From the NCBI RefSeq assembly GCF_048771995.1, contig NC_133025.1, positions 1,426,001-1,490,000 on the forward strand: a DNA stretch of 64,000 nt. Reading direction: 5' to 3'. This document shows positions 56,594-64,000 of the stretch, one piece after another. The position numbers and the translations under genes were made by a program. Numbering within the stretch: position 1 is the stretch's first letter; every line of letters starts with the position of its first letter. This stretch comes from Taeniopygia guttata. Its lineage: Eukaryota; Chordata; Aves; Passeriformes; Estrildidae. The notes under the pieces were generated by a model, which had not been told where the DNA came from, made no database searches, and saw nothing but the letters and a program-made list of their open reading frames with translations.

Positions 56594-59480
56594 CTGGAAA
56601 ACAGGGAATGCTGCAGCTGGGAGCCTGGAAAACAGGGAATGCTCCAGCTGGGATCCTGGAAATCCAGCTGGGAACCTGGAAAACAGGGAATGTTCCAGCT
56701 GGGGTCCTGGAAAACAGGGAGTGTTCCAGCTGGGATCCTGGAAAACAGGGAATGTTCCAGCTGGGATCCTGGAAAACAGGGAGTGTTCCAGCTGGGAGCC
56801 TGGAAAACAGGGAATGTTCCAGCTGGGATCTTGGAAAACAGGGAATGTTCCAGCTGGGGTCCTGGAAAACAGGGAATGCTGCAGCTGGGAGCAACCCGGT
56901 TGCTCAGGATCCAGCTGGAATCCTGGAAAAAGGCAATGTTCCAGCTGGGATCCTGGAAAACAGGGAATGTTCCAGCTGGGAATTGCCAGAGAGACTCCTT
57001 AGGTTCCATGGAAAATGATGGGGAAAACAGGGAATGTTCCAGCTGGGATCCTGGAAAACCGGGAACGTTCTAGCTGGGATCCTGGAAAACAGGGACTGTT
57101 CCAGCTGGGATCTTGGAAAACAGGGAATGTTCCAGCTGGGAACCTGGAAAACAGGGAGTGTTCCAGCTGGGAGCCTGGAAAACAGGGAGTGTTCCAGCTG
57201 GGATCCTGGAAAACAGGGAATGCTCCAGCTGGGAGCAACCCGGCTGCTCAGGATCCAGCTGGAATCCTGGAAAAAGGCAATGTTCCAGCTGGAATCCTGG
57301 AAAACAGGGAATGTTCCAGCAGGGATCCTGGAAAACAGGGAATGTTCCAGCTGGGAACCTGGAAAACAGGGAGTGTTCCAGCTGGGAGCCTGGAAAACAG
57401 GGAGTGTTCCAGCTGGGATCCTGGAAAACAGGGAATGCTCCAGCTGGGAGCAACCCGGCTGCTCAGGATCCAGCTGGAATCCTGGAAAAAGGCAATGTTC
57501 CAGCTGGAATCCTGGAAAACAGGGAATGTTCCAGCTGGGATCCTGGAAAACAGGGAATGCTCCAGCTGGGATCTTGGAAAACAGGGAATGCTCCAGCTGG
57601 AATACTGGAAAACAGGGAATGCTCCAGCTGGGATCTTGGAAAACAGGGAATGCTGCAGCTGGGATCCTGGAAAACAGGGAGTGTTCCAGCTGGGGTCCTG
57701 GAAAACAGGGAATGTTCCAGCTGGGGTCCTGGAAAACAGGGAATGCTCCAGCTGGGAGCAGCCCGGCTGCTCAGGATCCAGCTGGAATCCTGAAAAAAGG
57801 CAATGTTCCAGCTGGGATCCTGGAAAACAGGGAATGCTCCAGCTGGGATCCTGGAAAATAGGGAATGTTCCAGCTGGAATCCTGGAAAACAGGGAATGCT
57901 CCAGCTGGGAACAGCCCGGCTGCTTGGGATCCAGAGGGAATCCTGGCGAAAACAGGGAATGTTTCAGCTGGGAATGGCTGCAGCATAGAGCAGCCCGGCT
58001 CCTCAGGTTCCATGGGAAATCCTGGGGAAAACAGAGAATATTCCAACTGGGAATTGCCATAGAGGCTCCTCAGGATCCAGGTGGAAACCTCAGGGAAAAC
58101 AGGGAATGTTCCAGCTGGGATCCTGGAAAACAGGGAATGCTCCAGCTGGGAGCAGCCCAGCTGCTCAGGATCCAGCTGGAATCCTGGAAAAAGGCAATGT
58201 TCCAGCTGGAATCCTGGAAAACAGGGAATGTTCCAGCTGGGATCCTGAAAAACAGGGAATGTTCCAGCTGGGATCCTGAAAAACAGGGAATGTTCCAGCT
58301 GGGAACCTGGAAAACAGGGAATGTTCCAGCTGGGATCCTGGAAAACAGGGAATGTTCCAGCTGCGATCCTGGAAAACAGGGAATGTTCCAGCTGGGAGCA
58401 GCCCGGCGGCTCGGGATCCCGCGGGGAGCCTGGAAAACAGGGAATGATCCAGCTGGGAACCTGGAAAACAGGGAATGCTCCAGCTGGGATCCTGGAAAAC
58501 AGGGAATGTTCCAGCTGGGAATTGCCATAGAGGCTCCTCAGGATCCAGGTGGGAAATCCTGGGGAAAACAGGGAATGTTCCAGCTGGGAATTGCCAGAGA
58601 GGCTCCTTAGGATCCAGGTGGAAACCTCAGGGAAAACAGGGAATGTTCCAGCTGGGAATTGCCAGAGAGGCTCCTTAGGTTCCATGGAAAATGATGGGGA
58701 AAACAGGGAATGTTCCAGCTGGGATCCTAGAAAACAGGGAATGTTCCAGCTGGGATCCTGGAAAACAGGGAGTGTTCCAGCTGGGAGCCTGGAAAACAGG
58801 GAATGATCCAGCTGGGAACCTGGAAAACAGGGAATGTTCCAGCTGGGAGCCTGGAAAACAGGGAGTGTTCCAGCTGGGAGCAACTCGGCTGCTCAGGATC
58901 CAGCTGGAATCCTGGAAAACAGGGAATGTTCCAGCTCGGATCCTGGAAAACAGGGAATGTTCCAGCTGGGAACAGCCCGACTGCACAGGATCCAGCTGGA
59001 ATCCTGGAAAAAGGCAATGTTCCAGCTGGGATCCTGGAAAAAAGCAATGTTCCAGCTGGGATCCTGGAAAACAGGGAATGTTCCAGCTGGGATCCTGGAA
59101 AACAGGAAATGTTCCAGCTGGGATCCTGGAAAACAGGGAGTGTTCCAGCTGGGAACCTGGAAAACAGGGAGTGTTCCAGCTGGGATCCTGGAAAACAGGG
59201 AATGCTACAGCTGGGAGCCTGGAAAACAGGGAATGCTACAGCTGGGAGCCTGGAAAACAGGGAGTGTTCCAGCTGGAATCCTGAAAAAAGGTAATGTTCC
59301 AGCTGGAATCCTGGAAAACAGGGAATGTTCCAGATGGGAATTGCCAGAAAAGCTCCTTAGGATCCAGGGAGAATCCCCAGGAAAAACAGGGAATGTTCCA
59401 GCTGGGAATTGCCAGAGAGGCTCCTTAGGATCCAGGGGGAATCCCCAGGAAAAACAGGGAATGTTCCAGCTGGGAACTGC
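56594..59480 (-). repeat. 32-base satellite built from the exon 1 acceptor, with partial exon copies
   Basis: About 80 units of CCTGGAAAACAGGGAATGTT + CCAGCTGGGAT. On the gene strand each contains CATTCCCTGTTTTCCAGG, the pyrimidine tract and AG of window exon 1. About ten units add an exon-derived piece (GAGCAGCCCGGCTGCTCAGG; near 56889, 57235, 57450, 57757, 57911, 57978, 58151, 58398, 58879 and 58972). That at 58394-58446 is identical to 56558-56610. Open frames of up to 531 codons are artefacts. Confidence 0.95.
58394..58446 (-). repeat. Perfect 53-nt copy of the window exon 1 acceptor junction
   Basis: Identical to 56558-56610, of which 36 bases are exonic and 17 intronic (including TTCCCTGTTTTCCAG). 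No donor follows closely on the gene strand. Confidence 0.93.
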
Positions 59481-59740
59481 CAGATCAATGTGGGGATTCA
59501 GGATGGAAAAAAGGGACATATTCCAGGTGGGAATTGCCAGATCAATGGGGGGATTCAGGATGGAAAAAAGGGAAATATTCCAGATGGGAATTGCCAGGTA
59601 AATGTGTGATTCAGGATGGAAAAAAGGGAAATATTCCAGATGGGAATTGCCAGATCAGTGGGGGGATTCAGGATGGAAAAAAGGGAAATATTCCAGGTGG
59701 GAATTGCCAGGTCAATGTGGGGATTCAGGATTAGGTGGTG
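59480..59740 (-). repeat. About 60-base satellite at the edge of the array
   Basis: Four to five copies of GGGATTCAGGATGGAAAAAA + GGGAAATATTCCAGATGGGA + ATTGCCAGATCAATGTG, continuing from the previous array. Confidence 0.9.
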
Positions 59741-60435
59741 CAAGGGTGTGGCTTGCTGCCATCCAAATCCCAAATTTTCTGGGATTAAAACAGGCTTTGG
59801 AAAGAGGGATCTGAGCTCCTGGTTCATCCCAAAAAAATCTGCAGCAATTGCCAGGAGCAAAATCATTTATAAAGTCGTGAATTGTAAATTAATAAATTAT
59901 TATTAAATTACAAAAGTATAAAAATCAGTTAATATAATTGTACCATTAACTTTATATGTCACATATATGACTAGTTAGTTAAAATTAACTAATTATATCA
60001 TTAATTTATATTATCATTTATATACATAATTATTTAATTATTTATTAAACAACTTTTTCTGGAAAATATCAGATATTTTCAGAGACAAGGGTAAAAAAAA
60101 AAAGTATTGAAAACTCTTAGGAATACAACACAAAATCTGGGAATTTTGCAGGTGACCGCTCCAATATTTTCTCCCTAAATGCAACTTCAAAATAAAAATC
60201 CAGAAAGGGGATAAAAATAATTTTAAAATAATTAATAAATTAATTAATGAGAGGGAACTGAGCCCAAGTGGCTGCAGCCCTCAATTCCCTCCTGGATTTA
60301 GGGAAGATGGATCCCAACCCTAAGGAAAAAAATTCCCAGAAAAAAAAAATATCCCAAATTCTGGCACATGCCAGGGCAGGAGCAGAAGGTGAAAGTGAAA
60401 GTGGCCACGGCAGAAGGGAAAGTGAAAGTGAGAAA
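59741..60435. other. AT-rich non-repetitive stretch
   Basis: Includes an extremely AT-rich segment at 59870-60060 (AATTAATAAATTATTATTAA). I found no exon that would fit the missing TASOR2 N-terminus. Confidence 0.5.
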
Positions 60436-62235
60436 CGTGGGAACGGCACCGGATCCGTACGGGAAACTTGGGAATGGGAAACTTGGGAATGGTGCTGGAT
60501 CCATGGGGTGAAACTTGGGAATGGTTCTGGATCTGTGGGTAAAAGTCAGGGAATGAGAAACTTGGGAATGGCACTCAGGGAAATTGAGAAATTTGGGAAT
60601 GGCACTCACGGAAATTGAGAAATTTGGGAATGGCACAGGATCCACGGTGAAAAATTCAGAGAAGGACCAACTTGGAAATGGCACTCTGGGAATGGGAACC
60701 TTGGGAATGGCACTGGGGAAAACTTGGGAATGACACTGGATCCGTGGGGAAAAGTCAAGAGAAAGAATAGAAGGAAAAACTTGGGAAGAAGGAGAAGGAA
60801 AGAAGGAGAAACTTGGGATTGGCACTCTGGGAAATTGAGAAAAACTTGGGAATGGCTCTGAGGGAAGGAGAAACTTGGGATTGGCACCGGATCCATGGGG
60901 CAAACTCTGGGAAAGAGAAACTTGGGAATGGCTCTGAGGGAAGGAGAGACTTGGGAATGGCACTCAGGGAAATTGAGAAATTTGGGAATGGCACTGGATC
61001 CACGGTGAAAAACTCAGAGAAGGACCAACTTGGAAATGGCATTCTGGGAATGGGAACCTCGGGAATGACACTGGATACGTGGGGAAAAGTCAAGAGAAAG
61101 GATAGAAGGAAAAACTTGGGAAGAAGGAGAAGGAAAGAAAGAGAAACTTGGGATTGGCACTCTGGGAAATTGAGAAAAACTTGGGAATGGCTCTGAGGGA
61201 AGGAGAAACTTGGGAATGGCACTGGATCCACGGGGCAAACTCTGGGAAAGAGAAACTTGGGAATGGCACTGAGGGAAGGAGAAACTTGGGAATGGCACTG
61301 GATCCATGGGGCAAACTCTGGGAAAGAGAAACTTGGGAATGGCACTGAGGGAAGGAGAGACTTGGGAATGGCACTCAGGGAAATTGAGAAATTTGGGAAT
61401 GGCACGGGATCCATGGTGAAAAAGTCAGAGAAGGACCAACTTGGAAATGGCACTCTGGAATGGGAACCTTGGGAATGGCGCTGGGGAAAACTTGGGAATG
61501 ACACTGGATCCGTGGGGAAAAGTCAAGAGAAAGAATAGAAGGAAAAACTTGGGAAGAAGGAGAAGGAAAGAAGGAGAAACTTGGGATTGGCACTCTGGGA
61601 AATTGAGAAAAACTTGGGAATGGCTCTGAGGGAAGGAGAAACTTGGGAATGGCACTGGATCCATGGGGCAAACTCTGGGAAGGAGAAACTTGGGAATGGC
61701 ATCAGATTCATGGGGTGAAACTCGGGAATGGCACCAGATTCATGGGGGAAACTTGGGAATGGGAAACTTGGGAATGGTGCTGGACCCATGGGGTGAAACT
61801 TGGGAATGGTTCTGGATCTGTGGGTAAAAGTCAGGGAATGAGAAACTTGGGAATGGCACTCAGGGAAATTGAGAAATTTGGGAATGGCACTGGATCCACG
61901 GTGAAAAACTCGGAGAAGGACCAACTTGGAAATGGCACTCTGGGAATGGGAACCTTGGGAATGGCGCTGGGGAAAACTTGGGAATGATACTGGATACGTG
62001 GGGAAAAGTCAAGAGAAAGAATAGAAGGAAAAACTTGGGAAGAAGGAGAAGGAAAGAAGGAGAAACTTGGGATTGGCACTCTGGGAAATTGAGAAAAACT
62101 TGGGAATGGCACTGAGGGAAGGAGAGACTTGGGAATGGCACTGGATCCACGGGGCAAACTCTGGGAAGGAGAAACTTGGGAATGGCACTGAGGGAAGGAG
62201 AAACTTGGGAATGGCACCGGATCCATTGGGAAAAC
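60436..62235 (-). repeat. AACTTGGGAATGGCACTGGATCC satellite
   Basis: Units of 25-35 bases around GAAACTTGGGAATGGCACTG, organised in higher-order repeats of roughly 300-550 bases that share GTCAAGAGAAAGAATAGAAG (near 60753, 61089, 61524 and 62005). This indicates recent multi-unit duplication. Confidence 0.94.
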
Positions 62236-62415
62236 CTCCAGGAATGGGATCAGACAGCACGGGTGGCACAGGAATGGGCACATCCACAGGCTTTAAATCC
62301 CCCCAGGAATGGGGACTCCACCTGGGCAGCTCCAATGCCTCATCACCTTTTCCATGGGGAAATGTTCCCCAAAATCCAATCCAAACCTCCCCTGGCTCAG
62401 CTGAGGCCATGGACT
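62236..62415 (-). mobile_element. CR1 fragment, reverse
   Basis: Gene-strand reading GGGGAGGTTTGGATTGGATT, CCATGGAAAAGGTGATGAGG, GGAGTCCCCATTCCTGGGGG is the CR1 segment preceding the tail. Confidence 0.75.
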
Positions 62416-63080
62416 TCCAAAATCCAGGATTTTCCTTCGGCTCATCCCTTTTTCTGGGATCTCTGCCTCAGCACTCAGCAACTTCCAAGGGAGTTTGCCC
62501 AGCCCAGCAGGAAAACTCCAGGCTTTGGAAATGCAGAATTTCACTTATTTTATTTTTTTTTTAATTTTTTAACCTTGAAGTGTGAGTAGCATTCACTGCA
62601 GACATTTGGATGCTGTCAAATCCTCAAAATCCCACGCCCTAACAATTATCCTGCCTTGATCCCAAGCTTGGAATGAGCTGGAATATTGGGAATCACCAGC
62701 AGGATCAGCTCTGGCACCACCACATCCCACTGCGAATTTACACCAAAATTTGGGAGAAATCCAGGAGCTTTTTATCCTACCATGAGTACCCCAAAAAGCA
62801 GTTTGGTTCTTCCAGAGATCCCCTGGGATCATCTTTCCCAAATTCTTTTGGAGTTTAATTCCTCTTATCCCAATTCCCTTATTTCCCTGTGAGAGACTTC
62901 CCAGAAAAAACAGTTTCCCCTTGGCTGATCCAGAGTTTGTTTTTTTTTTTCCTTTTCCAGCTGAGATCCAGGGATTTTCCTTCTCCAGCTGATCCCACTC
63001 CTGGGAGCTGTTTGCTGAGTGGAATGGTAACAACAGAAATTTCAGGAAAAACTGGATATGAGGGAATATTTCCCCCCTAA
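62416..63080. other. Unassigned sequence upstream of TASOR2 window exons
   Basis: No recognised gene. A 244-codon minus-strand frame (62593-63327) runs through it and into a CR1 piece and lacks any family pattern. Poly-T tracts lie near 62550 and 62940. Confidence 0.5.
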
Positions 63081-63082
63081 AA

Positions 63083-63205
63083 AGAGGTTGCCCGGGGCAC
63101 TGGAGGGATTTAAAAGCTGGAAATGACACTGGGGACAGCAGCAGTGGCCTTGGCAGGGGTGGGAACGGCTGGATTGGATCTCCCAGGGTTTTCCAACTCT
63201 GGAAT
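63083..63205 (+). mobile_element. CR1 tail fragment, forward
   Basis: GAGGTTGCCCGGGGCACTGG, GTGGCCTTGGCAGGGGTGGG and GGGTTTTCCAACTCTGGAAT follow the order of a CR1 tail subfamily. Confidence 0.7.
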
Positions 63206-63649
63206 TCCCCTCTCCCAGCTTTTCCCCACAGAACCAAACCTCTGGAATAAACTGGGCAGATGTTTCCCCGTGTTTCCTGGAGGTCTTGCCCCAGGATGCT
63301 GCAGATGAGGAATAAAAAACAACCCACAAATGCAACGATTCCAGCTTTTCCTCAGGAAATTGAGTTTTCAGGATGCAGCTCCACGTTCCTGAATTAATCC
63401 TCCCTGGCCCTAAACTTGGGAATTATATCCTGGTTTGGGGTGGGATCATTTCTTTTACTGTTTTTAACTCAGTGAGCCAAGGTGGTTGTTCCTAAGCAAA
63501 ACCAGGTGCTGGACTGGAGTTCCAATTTTTTTTCCCAATTTTTTTTTCCCCAGTTATTTTCTCAGTCACCCATGGCTGATTCCAGCTGGGAATTCCGTGC
63601 TCTGGAGCAGCTCAGCATTCCCTGATCCCATTTTTGATCCCTCCAGCTG

Positions 63650-63745
63650 TGCCAGGGGAGGTTTGGGTTGGATTTTAGGGAAGATTTCTCCATGGAAAAG
63701 GAATGAGGATGTGGAGGCTGCAGGATGGTTTTTTAGGGCCTGACA
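63650..63745 (+). mobile_element. CR1 fragment, forward
   Basis: GCCAGGGGAGGTTTGGGTTG, TTTAGGGAAGATTTCTCCAT and GGAAAAGGAATGAGGATGTG match the same CR1 interval as 62236-62415 in the opposite orientation. Confidence 0.7.
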
Positions 63746-64000
63746 GGATTTATTTGTATGGGGTTTAGGTGCTGCAGGGAATTCCTGGCATCTTTTCAGG
63801 ATACTCTGCAACCTTCAAAGAGCTCTGATTTAATCTCCCAGCAAAAGCCAAATCCCACTGGATGGGCAGGGAATTTTAGCAATTTCCCATGGGAAGGGAG
63901 AGTGATGTTCCTGCATTATGTTTTTTAAAAAACAAAACAAACAAACAAACAAAAACTGTCTGTGTCATCAGAAATTGCAGCAAATCCGGGTGTTTCCAAA
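63746..64000. other. Window end, no feature recognised
   Basis: Ordinary sequence with a short (AAAC)n run near 63930. There is no CpG island, so the TASOR2 promoter is not here. Confidence 0.5.

Noticed and set aside
56203..59294. Open frames of up to 531 codons (ENRECSSWDPGKQGMFQLGSWKTG type) on both strands
   Set aside because: Artefact of the 32-base acceptor-derived satellite. The only supported coding segment there is the exon at 56445-56593.
62593..63327. 244-codon minus-strand frame as a possible TASOR2 first exon
   Set aside because: It includes antisense CR1 tail sequence, lacks the family's N-terminal pattern and shows no phase-1 donor in a convincing context.

Overview
This is nuclear genomic DNA from a bird. 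Many short CR1 LINE 3' ends are scattered on both strands, the genes are multi-exon with GT-AG introns, and the order ANKRD16 (tail) - GDI2 - TASOR2 is one I know from human 10p15. I cannot name the species. There are no prokaryotic genes, no CRISPR array and no tRNA or rRNA genes.

Layout. (1) 86-246 (+) is the last coding exon of an ankyrin-repeat gene, probably ANKRD16. (2) 247-3115 is intergenic, with two blocks of one C-rich satellite and a CR1 piece. (3) 3120-3660 is a CpG-island promoter with CCAAT boxes and GC boxes. (4) 3431-16617 (+) is GDI2 (Rab GDP-dissociation inhibitor beta). All 11 coding exons can be joined in frame to a 448-residue protein, with a poly(A) signal at 17246. (5) 17270-18165 is a gene-free gap between two convergent genes. 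(6) 19358-56593 (-) is TASOR2 (FAM208B). I place 22 coding exons whose splice phases all agree, giving about 2,927 residues and a conserved C-terminus. The first coding exon or exons and the promoter were not found and are probably beyond 64 kb. (7) 56594-64000 is TASOR2 intron or upstream DNA made of satellites, CR1 pieces and unassigned sequence.

The two genes are not a functional unit. GDI2 recycles prenylated Rab GTPases between membranes and cytosol. TASOR2 is a nuclear paralogue of TASOR, the scaffold of the HUSH silencing complex.

The unusual part is TASOR2. Most of its introns are filled by tandem satellites, usually a different family in each, so that by my estimate more than half of 18-64 kb is tandem repeat. 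Two exons contain coding satellites: a 45-nt unit encoding 15 residues (13 copies), and an 18-nt unit encoding a Gly-Ser-Pro-rich hexapeptide (about 55 copies). At three places the intronic satellite includes part of the neighbouring exon together with its splice site: a 5' splice site copied about 13 times at 44-45 kb, a 3' splice site plus the exon start copied perfectly over 53 nt at 58.4 kb, and a 15-nt in-frame mini-exon look-alike at 49.04 kb. This suggests satellites that were born at exon-intron junctions and now carry decoy splice sites. It is the observation most worth following.
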